This document shows, in pieces, positions 10,004 to 19,000 of a stretch of 64,000 bases of DNA. Source of the DNA: Nocardia araoensis NBRC 100135 (GTDB taxonomy: Bacteria; Actinomycetota; Actinomycetes; Mycobacteriales; Mycobacteriaceae); the NCBI RefSeq assembly GCF_000308435.1, contig NZ_BAFR01000080.1:1-64000 (forward strand). Direction: 5' to 3'. Each line of letters begins with the position of its first letter. The stretch's first letter is position 1. Both the position numbers and the translations under genes were made by a program. A model generated the notes under the pieces. It was given only the letters and a program-made list of their open reading frames with translations, did no database searches and was not told where the DNA came from.

Positions 10004-12133
10004 GGGGGATCCTTCTGGAGAATAGTCGTGGTCGGTTTCTGGGCGTCGATCCGGGATGGTTCGATCGCGATATGCGGCAGGAGCCGGTCGAGCCATGGTG
10101 GGAGCCACCAGTTGGCGGGGCTGAGCATGATGGCGGGGCCGAGGACGGCGCGGAGTATGAAGGCGTCGAGGAGTACTGCGGCGGTGAAGCCGATGCCGAA
10201 CTCGGCGAGCAGGCGCTGGCCGGTCAGGACGAACGCGAGGAAGACGCTGATCATGATGGCTGCCGCGGGGTCGATGACCCGGCCGGTGTCTGACTGTCCC
10301 GATCGGACCGCGAGGGCGTTGTCACCCTCGCGCAGCGATCTTTCGTGGATGGAGCTGACCAGGAACACCTGATATCCGTGGACAGTCGGAACAAGACCGC
10401 GATCATGATCATCGGGGCAACGGTTCGATCGGCCTCGGGGTGTAGCCGCCGATGGCTGCGAGCACGAGACCGTACTGGAACACCCTGGCCAGCACGCCGA
10501 ATGACGCGGCGATGACGAGCAGATTCATGACTGCGGCCGTGACAGGGATGGCGACGCTGCGGAATGCCACCAGCAGCAGTGCCGTGCCCATCAGCACGAT
10601 GACGGTGACGAACGGCGGCATTTTGGCGGCGAGGGTGTCGGCGAAGGCGGCGGTGGCCCACCGAGATACGGCTCGAGCGTCGTGCCCTGCGCGATCGCCG
10701 TGTGGTCCCCGCAGTCGGTCGATCAGGCCATCGTGGCGCGATCCTGCGGCGCCGTGGCGGGGATGATCTGGATCAGGGCGGTGCTGCCCGCGGGGTTGAG
10801 TGCCGGCGGAGTCACGCCGGCAACGCCGGGAATGGTTTTCACGGTGTCGGCCAGGGCGGTGAGTGTGGTGTGATCGGCGGGGGTGTGGAGCTCGGCGGCC
10901 AGGGGTAGTGGCCCGTTGATGCCGGGCCCGAATCCGGTCGCCAGCATCTCGTAGCCCTTGCGTGTATTCGCCCGGCTGCAGCATTTCCGGCATCGGCCGT
11001 CCCCAGATGCAACGACAGTGCCGGCAGGCTCAGCGCGGCCATGACCGCGACCGCCACGCAGGCCAGCATCCGGGGATGGCGCTGCAGCGATGCGCAGCCA
11101 GCGTCCGTCGGCCGGGCGGTTCTTCTGCCGCCTAGGACGCTGGTGCGGTAGTAGCCGAGCATGGCCGGCAGTACGGTGACCGCGGCGAGCACCGACTGCG
11201 CCATCATTAGTGCGGCGGAAATGGCCAGCCCGTCGAGAAATCCGATTCCCAGCAGCATGGTTGCGAGCAAGGCGGCACAGACCATGCTACCCGCGAGCAG
11301 CACGGCGCGCCCGGAGGTTCGAGTGCGTCCGCGATGGCGTCGAGGGGGCTGTTCCCGACGCGCAGCGCGGTCCGGTATCGGTTGGCGATGAACGGCGCGT
11401 AGTCGATCCCCACACCGGGACCGACCAGCGCACCCAGCGCCGGGTGGTATCGGTGATCGGGTACAGGTGTGACTGCAGCACGACAACGCTGAGTCCGGCA
11501 CCGAGTGCCCCGACTGCGGTGATGATCGGCAGTGTCATCGCGGGCATCGAACCGAACACGAGCAGCTGTATGACGGCGGCGTCAGCCAGCCCGACCGCTT
11601 CGCTGAGCCCGGCCGCCGGTTGTTCGGTCACCTCGATCATCGCGCCACCTGCCGCCGTGTCGAGGCGGTCCGTGCGGGTCGCGGCCACTGTGTCCACGAT
11701 CGGCTGGACATCATCCTTGGTCAAGTCGGTGCGGGGCGCATCGAACGGCACCTCCGCCCTCGCGGTGCGGCCGTCGGCGGCGATATCTGCCGCCGATCCT
11801 GGAGCGCCGGGCGATACGGGCACGATACCGCTGCCACGTGCGGGATGGCCGCCGACCTCGGCGAGCAGGGCAGTGATCCGGTGCTGCACGTCGCGGTCGC
11901 GCTCCGCCCCCGACGTCCCGTGCCACACGATCGTGGCCGATTCCCGGAGCTACCAGGGAATTCTCAGGCGAGGATCTCCTGCGCCTTCCCCGAATCCGTC
12001 GACGGCACCGTGTAGTCCGCTCGGTAGGCACTATCGGCCAGGGCCGCACAGGGCACCAGCATGGCCCGCACGACGAGCGAACCCGGCGACACGGTCCGCT
12101 TGTGCCGCAAGCACCACTCGGCAGCACGCTCAC
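10000..12133 (-). pseudogene. MmpL/RND-family transporter, multiply frameshifted
   Basis: The minus strand holds a full-span MmpL-like gene broken in several frames. In order: N-terminal AAEWCLRHKRTV and YTVPSTDSGKAQEILA; the first periplasmic domain (AGGAMIEVTEQPAAGLSEAVG) with the helix-2 to helix-4 region (LLVFGSMPAMTLPIITAVGA); MGIDYAPFIANRYR (normally MGVDY.LFIV.RYR); the second periplasmic domain (FGPGINGPLPLAAEL); and the intact C-terminus AIMISVFLAFVLTGQRLLAE to WLPPWLDRLLPH. Such proteins use proton-motive force to export lipids or drugs. At least four frame changes make it non-functional as read. Confidence 0.8.
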
Positions 12134-12166
12134 AACCCCACTGTAAGCAACATATGTGCCTCTAAA

Positions 12167-12206
12167 TCAAAAGAATTTGAGATATAAAGGTACAGTACCG
12201 TATCTT
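12167..12206 (+). promoter_or_regulatory. Promoter with overlapping operators for the amidohydrolase operon
   Basis: This is an unusually AT-rich stretch for the window. A possible -35 (TTGAGA at 12177) and -10 (TATCTT at 12201) are separated by 18 bases. The spacer contains the perfect palindrome GGTAC-A-GTACC (12189-12199). A second palindrome, TCAAA-AGAA-TTTGA (12167-12180), overlaps the -35. The TetR gene third in the operon is the likely binder, giving autoregulation. The assignment is inferred from symmetry and position. Confidence 0.5.
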
Positions 12207-12238
12207 AACTATGGTCTGACGAGAACTGAGAGGGAGCT

Positions 12239-13306
12239 ATGGGAGCACTGTCCAGACGTCGTGTCCTGGCCGGGGCCGCTGCCGCGGCAACCACCGCGAG
12301 CTGCGGACTCGCGCTGTCATCCGCCGACGGTCCGGCCGAGCAGGACCCCGGTGGTCGGCGCATCGACATTCATCACCACTTCACGCCGCCGCAGTGGCTG
12401 ACATGGGCCGAAGCCCGGGGGTTGGTGATCGCGCAGGCGCTGCCGTGGTGGACACGATGGGATCTCGATGCCGCGCTGTCGGCGATGGATTCCGCGGGGA
12501 TCGAGACCGCCGTGGTGACCGCCGCGACACCGGTGTTGTTCTACGCGAACCGCGCCCAGCATCGGGAGAGCCTGACCGTCGCGTACCAGGCCATGGCCGA
12601 TCTCGCCGCCGCATATCCGGGCCGGTTCGCGTTCTTTGCGCCACTGCCGCTGGACGACCTCGACATCGCCGTGTGGTCGGCCGGGTACGGTCGCCGGGCC
12701 GGTGCGGTCGGGATGAACGCCATGACGCACGACACCGCGGGCCGCTACCTCGGCGACCCCGCCTTCGATGCGCTGCTCACTGAGCTCGACACCAGCCCCA
12801 CGGTGATCAACCTGCACCCCGCCGACCTACCGGGTACCACACCAGTGACCCCCGCTGTCCCCGGCGTGCCCGGCTTCCTGTGCGACTACCCGCTCGCCAC
12901 CACTCGCGCGGCGGTCACCATGACCGTGCACCGCACCCTGGACCGCTTTCCGAACCTGTCGGTCATCCTCCCCCACGGCGGCGGGTTCCTGCCCTACATC
13001 GCCAGCCGGTTCGGCGACGCCGGCAGCTACCTGCAACCACCCGTCGATCCCGCACTGGTGACCGACTATCTGCATCGCTTCTACTACGACACCGCCGCCC
13101 CGATGTCGCCCGCCTCGACACCGACCCTGATGGCGACAGTCGATCCCGCGCACATCCTCTACGGCAGCGACTGGCCCGCCGCCCACACCGACCTCATCAC
13201 CACCGCCGCCTCCGACCTCGACACCGACCCCGCCCTGACCGCCACCCACCGCCACGGCATCAACCGCCGCAACGCACTGGACCTGTTCCCTCAGCTCAAC
13301 CACTGA
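12239..13306 (+). CDS. Exported amidohydrolase (ACMSD-like TIM barrel), Tat-type lipoprotein
   Basis: A 355-aa metal-dependent amidohydrolase of the amidohydrolase-2 type. The N-terminus MGALSRRRVLAGAAAAATTASC carries a twin-arginine motif (RRRVLAG) and ends in a lipobox-like TASC, suggesting Tat export and lipid anchoring. The barrel starts at IDIHHHF (the HxH metal ligands), continues with LPHGGGFLPY, and ends with ILYGSDWPAAH (the metal-binding Asp). The family hydrolyses or decarboxylates small acids; an exported, anchored member is unusual. A GAGGGAG box precedes the ATG. It leads a tight operon with a methyltransferase and a TetR gene. Confidence 0.85.
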   Translation: MGALSRRRVLAGAAAAATTASCGLALSSADGPAEQDPGGRRIDIHHHFTPPQWLTWAEARGLVIAQALPWWTRWDLDAALSAMDSAGIETAVVTAATPVLFYANRAQHRESLTVAYQAMADLAAAYPGRFAFFAPLPLDDLDIAVWSAGYGRRAGAVGMNAMTHDTAGRYLGDPAFDALLTELDTSPTVINLHPADLPGTTPVTPAVPGVPGFLCDYPLATTRAAVTMTVHRTLDRFPNLSVILPHGGGFLPYIASRFGDAGSYLQPPVDPALVTDYLHRFYYDTAAPMSPASTPTLMATVDPAHILYGSDWPAAHTDLITTAASDLDTDPALTATHRHGINRRNALDLFPQLNH

Positions 13307-13321
13307 CCGCAAAGGGTCACC

Positions 13322-14017
13322 ATGACCAATCCCGACACCCACGCACCCACCAGTGAAGCCGTCGAACGCGGAGCACGCGCATACACCCGAGCACTCCTTA
13401 CCTGCTACGACGTCGTCGTCCTCGGCTTGGTGAGTCGGTTCGTGTGGCGAGCACCGCGCGCCCGCACCCAACATCACTACGACCTGCACGTCGGCGCACG
13501 CCATCTCGAATTGGGCCCTGGCACGGGATATTTCCTGCAGCACTCGCTGCGACGACGGCCGCCCGAACGGCTCGCTCTCGCCGATCTCAACCCCGAAGTC
13601 CTCACCTACAGCGCACGCCGACTCGCACTCCACCGTCCCGAGATCTACGAGCGAAACATCTTGCGCCCCTTAGAAATCGATCCACCCCGATTCGACTCGA
13701 TCGGGCTGAGTTTCCTGCTGCACTGCCTGCCCGGCTGCATACGCGACAAAGCAGTCGTGTTCGACCATGCCGCCGCCGTCTGCGCACCCGGAGGCCGGAT
13801 CTTCGGCAGCACGGTACTCGGTCGCCGCGAACCACACAGCCCCGTCGCCCGGCTGCTACTGGCCTGGTTCAACCGCAAAGGCATGTTCGCCAACACCGGG
13901 GATACGCTTGAGGACCTGGAGCGTCAGCTGGCCCACCGATTCACCGACTACCGGGTGGCCAGGTGCGGGTCGGTGGCGTTCTTCCAGGCACGATGTGCAC
14001 ACGACACGGTGAGCTGA
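13322..14017 (+). CDS. SAM-dependent methyltransferase (class I)
   Basis: A 231-aa class I methyltransferase. Motif I is HLELGPGTGYFL (about residues 61-72) with the following acidic strand ALADLNPE. A post-motif region FDSIGLSFLLHCLPGC and an APGGRIFGSTVLG segment complete the fold. The N-terminal ARAYTRALLTCYDVVVLGLVSRFVW resembles small actinobacterial methyltransferases that act on quinones or toxic small molecules. It starts 15 bases after the amidohydrolase stop and is clearly in the same operon. The substrate is unknown. Confidence 0.85.
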   Translation: MTNPDTHAPTSEAVERGARAYTRALLTCYDVVVLGLVSRFVWRAPRARTQHHYDLHVGARHLELGPGTGYFLQHSLRRRPPERLALADLNPEVLTYSARRLALHRPEIYERNILRPLEIDPPRFDSIGLSFLLHCLPGCIRDKAVVFDHAAAVCAPGGRIFGSTVLGRREPHSPVARLLLAWFNRKGMFANTGDTLEDLERQLAHRFTDYRVARCGSVAFFQARCAHDTVS

Positions 14018-14039
14018 CCACCACAGGAGGACAACAGCG

Positions 14040-14648
14040 GTGACACCCGACGCGCCGGACACCCCACCACGCCGCCGCCGGGCCACCGCTGTGCGGGCAG
14101 CGATCTTCGACGCTGTGATTGCCGAACTGGTCGACAACGGCTACAGCGGCCTGACCATTGAACGCGTCGCCACCCGCGCACACACCAGCAGATCCTCGGT
14201 CTACCGCCACTGGCCGACCAAGGAACAACTCGTCATCGACACCATCCACCAAGCACTGCCACCCATCGAAAACCCGCCGTTCGCCGACAACGTCCGCGAC
14301 GACTTCCTGCACATGCTCCGCGCCATCGCCGCCCTCGCCGCAACCCCCGCAGGATTGGCCATCAACGGACTGCTCGCCGAAGCGCACCGCCACCCCGGCG
14401 TCGCTGCCGCAGTCTTCGACCAGATCATCGAACCCCGCCAGCAGATCATGCTCGAATCCCTCCGCCGCGCCGCCACCCGCCGCGAAATCTCCCCAACTGC
14501 CGTCACTCTCCTGCCGGTCCAGGTCGCCGTCGGCGTCACCACCCTCCACCACCTGCAATTCGGCACGCCACCCACCGACCACGAACTGACCCACATCATC
14601 GACCACGCCATCCTGCCCATCCTCGGACTCGCACCCAACCGACAATGA
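14040..14648 (+). CDS. TetR-family regulator
   Basis: A 202-aa TetR-family protein starting at GTG with AGGAGG 9 bases upstream. The helix-turn-helix spans roughly residues 18-62 (RAAIFDAVIAELVDNGYSG, IERVATRAHTSRSSVYRHWPTKEQLV), and the C-terminal helical domain (EPRQQIMLESLRRAATRREI) is of the type common in mycobacterial TetR proteins. It is the third gene of the amidohydrolase/methyltransferase operon and probably controls the palindromic promoter upstream of 12239. The ligand is unknown. Confidence 0.88.
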   Translation: MTPDAPDTPPRRRRATAVRAAIFDAVIAELVDNGYSGLTIERVATRAHTSRSSVYRHWPTKEQLVIDTIHQALPPIENPPFADNVRDDFLHMLRAIAALAATPAGLAINGLLAEAHRHPGVAAAVFDQIIEPRQQIMLESLRRAATRREISPTAVTLLPVQVAVGVTTLHHLQFGTPPTDHELTHIIDHAILPILGLAPNRQ

Positions 14649-14700
14649 GACCCGAGTGAACCGCGGCTGGTCGGTCCAGCCAACGGCTCCAAACTCCCGA

Positions 14701-15540
14701 TCAAGGGTGGCACTTGATGTCTGATGGGCGTGTCTGATCTCCGGGTGAGGGTTTGCGGTTTCGGACCGGCCATCGGCCATGCGCGGCGACGACCTGCCTT
14801 ACCGATCGGGCCAGGCCGTGCCAGAGGTGCCAGCGGTCACTGACCCTGCAACGCGTCGGGCCGTGCGCGCCGGATCGCTTCGGCGTAGGTGGCTGATCCA
14901 TCGCCGACGACCTCTACGCCGGGGTTGTCACGCAGCCACGCTTCGAGTGTGTCGGACTTGCGGTCGGCCAGGACAGCGATCCGCTCGTGGGTGACCGCGT
15001 CGATAACCGCAGTGCCGTAGCGGTTCCGGCGCCGCAGCGCGAAGTCGTCCACGCTGACGACCGGTGGAATCGGCCGGTGCGGGATCGGAATTTCGCAGCA
15101 GCACTCACGCCGCGGTATGACGAGACATCCGAACCGGCAACGCAGCCAGGACACCGACCGCGGCCCGGCCGGTGAGTTCTCTCACGAGCGCCCGCAGCTG
15201 ACCGGTCAGCCGGGGAGTGCGGCGCTGGTAGCGTTCGAGCAGGCCAGGCACCTGTTCCCGAAAAGTTCGGCGGCACAGCGGTGTCGGACAGGCCAGCCGC
15301 CGAACCCGCTCCCGCCCGACCACCGGACGGCCGTCGATCGGCAGATCCGCAACTGTCCGGTGGTGGTAGCTGTGGATCTTCGCTGACGCCGCGCCGCAAC
15401 GCGAGTACACCGCCGGGCCCGGCGCTGTCCTGGCCCGCGCCCACGATCCGCGAACCCTCATCGCCAACGGCCCGTCGGTGCCGAAAGCGCTCGTCAGGGC
15501 TAGCTGTTGCGGGCGGGACGTTGATGACGGCAGCGTGGCG
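14701..15540 (-). pseudogene. ISL3-family transposase, frameshifted remnant
   Basis: The minus strand carries pieces of an ISL3 transposase in several frames. In order they are the zinc-finger/HTH N-terminus (AKIHSYHHRTVADLP, RRLACPTPLCRRTFREQV, PGLLERYQRRTPRLTGQL), the start of the DDE domain (SVDDFALRRRNRYGTAVIDA), then WLRDNPGVEVVGDGSATYAE and VSDRWHLWHGLARSV. The C-terminal half is missing here. An unrelated-position ISL3 C-terminal fragment lies near 42.6 kb on the other strand. Confidence 0.8.
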
Positions 15541-15578
15541 CGACGTCGGACTCGATCGAGCTTCCAGCGGATGGCGTC

Positions 15579-15950
15579 TCAGGATTCGCGGACGAAGCTC
15601 GCACAGTCCGGATAGTCCTCGAGATATCGATGGCGACACTCGGCGGTGTGCTGCAGAAAAGTGATCGCCTGTTGCCTTTGGACGATCTCATCTTCGAGGG
15701 CCGCGATCTTCGCCTTCACGATCGTCTGTGCTGTTGACTTCTTCGGCGCCATGGCGGCGATCACCTCGGGCAGCGAGAGCCCAACGCGCCGGAGTTTCAA
15801 CACCGTGCGTGCCTGCTCGATAGCGCTGTCGTTGTAGGTGCGGTGGCCGTTTCCATCGCGGTCCACGGTGAGTGCCCCAACATGTTCCCAGTGCCGCAGC
15901 ACGTGAGCTTCGACGCCGAGTTTTGCGGCTACTTCGCCGATCGTCTGCTT
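15579..15950 (-). pseudogene. MerR-family regulator lacking a start codon
   Basis: The reading encodes a MerR-type regulator with an N-terminal winged helix (QTIGEVAAKLGVEAHVLRHWEHVGAL), then GHRTYNDSAIEQARTVLKLRRVGLSL and a coiled-coil dimer helix (KAKIAALEDEIVQRQQAITFL). The family start M-QTIGEVA is replaced by AAG (15950-15948), although a purine-rich AGG...GGGA stretch sits just upstream. There is no ATG, GTG or TTG in frame between the upstream TGA and the internal GTG at 15902. Starting there would give 107 aa and remove half of the DNA-binding helix pair, so the gene is probably inactive or mis-sequenced. Confidence 0.6.
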
Positions 15951-16083
15951 CCCTGCACCTTTTCAAGCAAACTCGCCGATCTCGTGAAAATTGACCCACG
16001 ATTCCGTCAACGAGAAACGATCATCCGACTTGTCTGGCGATCAGACAGCAATCCAGATGAGTTTTCGTCGGCTGCCTGGATTG

Positions 16084-17001
16084 CTACTCGCGGGACGCTA
16101 CGGCGGAGGGGTCAGCGGCCGCAGGTGAGTGGATGTTGGTCGCGGCCCAGGTGCCGAGCAGAGTCATCGCGTCGGCGGAGGGAGTCGCTGGTTCCACGGT
16201 GTAGAAGTTGATGACCAGGCCGGGGTCGGCGGGTAGGGGCATGGTTTCGTAGCCGATGGTGATGTCGCCGACGACGGGGTGGTGGAAGGTCTTGGTGCCG
16301 GTGTAGTGCAGGCGCACGTTGTGTTTTGCCCACCGGATCCGGAATTCCTCGCTGCGAGTGGATAGTTCGCCGACGAGGTCGGAAATTCCGCGGTCGTAGG
16401 GGTCGCGTCCGGCGTCGGTGCGCAGCAGGTTGACCGCGCCGTCGGCCATGAGGTCCCAGTCGGGATAGAAGTCGCGGGCGCGGGGGTCGAGAAAGCAGAA
16501 CCGTACGAAGTTCACCGGTTTGGCGACGTCCGGCGCCAGCGGGTCGGGGTAGAGGGGGCTGTAGAAGGCGTAGCCGAGCCGGTTGGCCACGACGAGGTCA
16601 TGGCGTGCGCTGCGGATGAACGCGGGCCCGCTGTAGGTGTCGAGGAGTTGCCGTACGCCGGGTCGGAGCGATTTGCTGGTACGGCGGGGGCGGCGTTGTG
16701 GGCTGGTCAGGGCATTGCGGTGTAGGTCGAACAGGTGTGAGCGTTCGGCGTCGTCGAGTTCGAGTGCGCGGGCGATGGCCTCGAGGACCGATTCGGAGAC
16801 GGTGTTGACCTTGCCGCGTTCGATCTGGATGTAGTAGTCGACCGAGAGCCCGGCCAGGGTGGCGACTTCTTGGCGGCGCAGGCCGGGGACGCGGCGTTTG
16901 CCTGCGTCGTAGACCGGGAGCCCGACCTGGTCGGGGGTGATCTTGGCGCGGCGTGAGGCCAGGAACTGGCCGATCTCGGTGGCGCGGTTGCTCGACTCCA
17001 T
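16084..17001 (-). CDS. XRE-type regulator with MmyB-like ligand-binding domain
   Basis: A 305-aa regulator. Residues about 8-75 form an XRE helix-turn-helix (IGQFLASRRAKITPDQVGLP, RVPGLRRQEVATLAGLSVDYYIQIERG). The rest matches the MmyB-like ligand-binding domain common in actinobacteria (LLDTYSGPAFIRSARHDLVV, ANRLGYAFYSPLY, RFCFLDPRARDFYPDWD, KTFHHPVVGDITIGYETM). It is divergent from an MFS/SDR/ADH run, and a perfect 25-bp palindrome lies between them, so it likely controls that run. The ligand is unknown; MmyB domains have been proposed to bind fatty-acid-like molecules. Confidence 0.9.
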   Translation of the reverse strand: MESSNRATEIGQFLASRRAKITPDQVGLPVYDAGKRRVPGLRRQEVATLAGLSVDYYIQIERGKVNTVSESVLEAIARALELDDAERSHLFDLHRNALTSPQRRPRRTSKSLRPGVRQLLDTYSGPAFIRSARHDLVVANRLGYAFYSPLYPDPLAPDVAKPVNFVRFCFLDPRARDFYPDWDLMADGAVNLLRTDAGRDPYDRGISDLVGELSTRSEEFRIRWAKHNVRLHYTGTKTFHHPVVGDITIGYETMPLPADPGLVINFYTVEPATPSADAMTLLGTWAATNIHSPAAADPSAVASRE

Positions 17002-17047
17002 GATGTCGAGGCTAGGCGGCTGGCCTGCGTGTTTGCCAGGTTCTGTG

Positions 17048-17072
17048 AGAGGGGTGCTGTCAGCACCCCTCT
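17048..17072. repeat. Perfect 25-bp palindrome between XRE and MFS genes
   Basis: AGAGGGGTGCTG (17048-17059), a single T, then the exact complement CAGCACCCCTCT (17061-17072). It sits 47 bases from the XRE start and 96 bases before the MFS start. It could be the operator of the XRE regulator or a hairpin in either leader transcript. No T-run follows, so a terminator is less likely. Confidence 0.7.
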
Positions 17073-17167
17073 GATCCTCACCTCCCATGACCGTCGTCGG
17101 CGGCGTTGCATGGGTTGCGGAGCTCGACGGCTCCGCTTCCGAAATTCTTCGACATCGACGAGGTGAG

Positions 17168-18424
17168 ATGAGCACGCCGAGCATCGACCAGCCTGCGGCA
17201 CGGCACCGGTTACCGGTGCTGGTGTACGTGCTGGCTGCCGGGATTTTCCTGATGGGCACGACCGAGTTCATGATCGCCGGACTGCTGCCGGATGTAGCCG
17301 CCGATCTCGGGGTCGACATCGCCCGCGCCGGACTGCTGGTGACCGCTTTCGCGGTGGGGATGATCATCGGGCCGCCGGTCATGGCGCTGGCCACGCTGCG
17401 CCTGCCCGTCCGCGCGACGCTGATCGGTGCGCTGGCGGTGTTCGCGGCCGGGCACGCGGTGGCCGCGCTCAGCGACTCGTTCACCGTCGTCATGGTCTCG
17501 CGTGTGGTGACCGCGCTGGCGACCGGCACGTTCTGGGCCACCGGCGCGGTCGTGGCCGCGGCGGTCGCCGGGCCGGGGGCCAGTGCGCGGGCGCTGGCGG
17601 TGATGTCGGGCGGGTTGAGTTTGGCCGTTGTGGCGGGGGTGCCGCTGGGTACCTTCGCGGGGCAATTCACCGGCTGGCGTGGCCCCTTCTGGATGCTCGC
17701 GCTGCTCGCTATGCCGGCCTTCGCGGCGGTACTGCGCTTCACCCCCACCGCGGCTCGTGTCAGTGGCGCGCCGGTGTCGGTGCGTGCTGAGGTCGCCGCG
17801 GTACGCCCGTGGCAGGTGTGGGCGGTCTTGGCCGCGATCACCCTGGCCCAAGCTGGGTTTCTGGGCGCCTACAGCTTCATCAGCCCGTTGCTGACCGACC
17901 GCGCCGGCATCCCCGCCTCGCTGGTGGCGCTGGTGCTGGTCGGATTCGGCATCGGCGCGCTGGCCGGCACCGCGGCCGGAGGCCGGGTCGGGGACCGGTG
18001 GCCGCTGGGCACCATCGCCACCGCGATCACCGCTACCTCGATCTTGCTGCTCGTGCTCGCCGCGACCGCGAGCCAGTCGATGGTCGTCGTTGCCGTGGTC
18101 GTGGTGCTGGGAGCCTCAGGGCTGGGCGCGAACCCGGTGTTGATTGCGCAGACCATGCGCTTCGCTGGGAACGGATCGAGGCTGGCGTCCTCGCTGGCGA
18201 CCGCAGCGTTCAACCTCGGCACCGCCGCCGGCTCGGCCCTGGCCGCGACGGCTCTGACCACACCGCTCGGTGTCACCGGCCCCGCGGTGCTGGGCGCAGC
18301 GATCACCGCGACCGCTCTGGTCCCGATCGGCGTGCTCGCCGTGATCCGCCCCCGGTCGGCTGCCGACGACACTCCGACGCGACCCGGAGCGCACACCGCC
18401 CGTGTCCTGGCCGGAGTGAGCTGA
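17168..18424 (+). CDS. MFS transporter, DHA1 drug-efflux type
   Basis: A 418-aa major facilitator of the DHA1 family. It opens with the signature FLMGTTEFMIAGLLP of the chloramphenicol/arabinose-efflux (Cmx/AraJ) subgroup and has the GVPLGTFAGQFTGWRGPFW segment characteristic of helix 5. About twelve hydrophobic helices are visible. The ATG at 17168 follows GAGGTGAG; an earlier ATG at 17087 lacks a good ribosome site. It heads a plus-strand run with an SDR and ADH and is divergent from the XRE/MmyB regulator. It probably exports a small toxic compound. Confidence 0.9.
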   Translation: MSTPSIDQPAARHRLPVLVYVLAAGIFLMGTTEFMIAGLLPDVAADLGVDIARAGLLVTAFAVGMIIGPPVMALATLRLPVRATLIGALAVFAAGHAVAALSDSFTVVMVSRVVTALATGTFWATGAVVAAAVAGPGASARALAVMSGGLSLAVVAGVPLGTFAGQFTGWRGPFWMLALLAMPAFAAVLRFTPTAARVSGAPVSVRAEVAAVRPWQVWAVLAAITLAQAGFLGAYSFISPLLTDRAGIPASLVALVLVGFGIGALAGTAAGGRVGDRWPLGTIATAITATSILLLVLAATASQSMVVVAVVVVLGASGLGANPVLIAQTMRFAGNGSRLASSLATAAFNLGTAAGSALAATALTTPLGVTGPAVLGAAITATALVPIGVLAVIRPRSAADDTPTRPGAHTARVLAGVS

Positions 18425-18463
18425 ACCATGTACCGCCTCCTCACCGACGGGAGCTCTTGTCTT

Positions 18464-18976
18464 ATGCGCCTGCGAACCACTCTGGCCGTCGCGAGCCTGC
18501 TCGTGGTCGCGGTCGTGAGCACTGCCTGCTCGAACCCATCCCCATCGCCCACACCCGCCACCGCGAATTCACCCGCCGGCGCCACGCCGTCGGTGGCGAT
18601 AGCCGGCCAGGAGGACACCTACATGCAGATCCGGTTGAGCACCGGTGCTGGCGAGGTCACCGCCCGCGTCTACGACAACGCAACCGCCCGCGACTTCGCG
18701 TCGCTGCTGCCGCTGACCCTCGACGTCCATGACCTCGGCGGCCGAGAGAAGGCAGGAACCCTGCCTCGTGAACTCGCCGCGGGTCAGGGCCAATCCGGCT
18801 ATCGCGCCGGCCAGCTCGGCTATTGGGCGCCCAGTCACGACCTGGCCGTCTACTACCTCGAAGACGGCTTCCGCGTCCCCTCTCCGGGGATCGTGATGAT
18901 CGGCGAAATCGAAACCGGCCTGGACGCGATCACCGCCGAATCCGCCGGAGCCACCCTCACCATCACCGCCGCCTGA
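18464..18976 (+). CDS. Cyclophilin-like-fold lipoprotein
   Basis: A 170-aa protein with a lipoprotein signal peptide (MRLRTTLAVASLLVVAVVSTAC, lipobox VSTAC) and a low-complexity Pro/Ser/Ala linker. The globular domain runs MQIRLSTGAGEVTARVYDN, FASLLPLTLDVHDLGGREK, GYRAGQLGYWAPSHDLAVYY and PSPGIVMIGEI. This matches the small bacterial cyclophilin-like domain (PF18050 type), whose role is unknown. I take the ATG at 18464 rather than 18428 because the signal peptide starts there. It lies 39 bases after the MFS gene and 24 before the SDR gene. Confidence 0.8.
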   Translation: MRLRTTLAVASLLVVAVVSTACSNPSPSPTPATANSPAGATPSVAIAGQEDTYMQIRLSTGAGEVTARVYDNATARDFASLLPLTLDVHDLGGREKAGTLPRELAAGQGQSGYRAGQLGYWAPSHDLAVYYLEDGFRVPSPGIVMIGEIETGLDAITAESAGATLTITAA

Positions 18977-19000
18977 CCCGACAACGAAAGGACACCCGTC

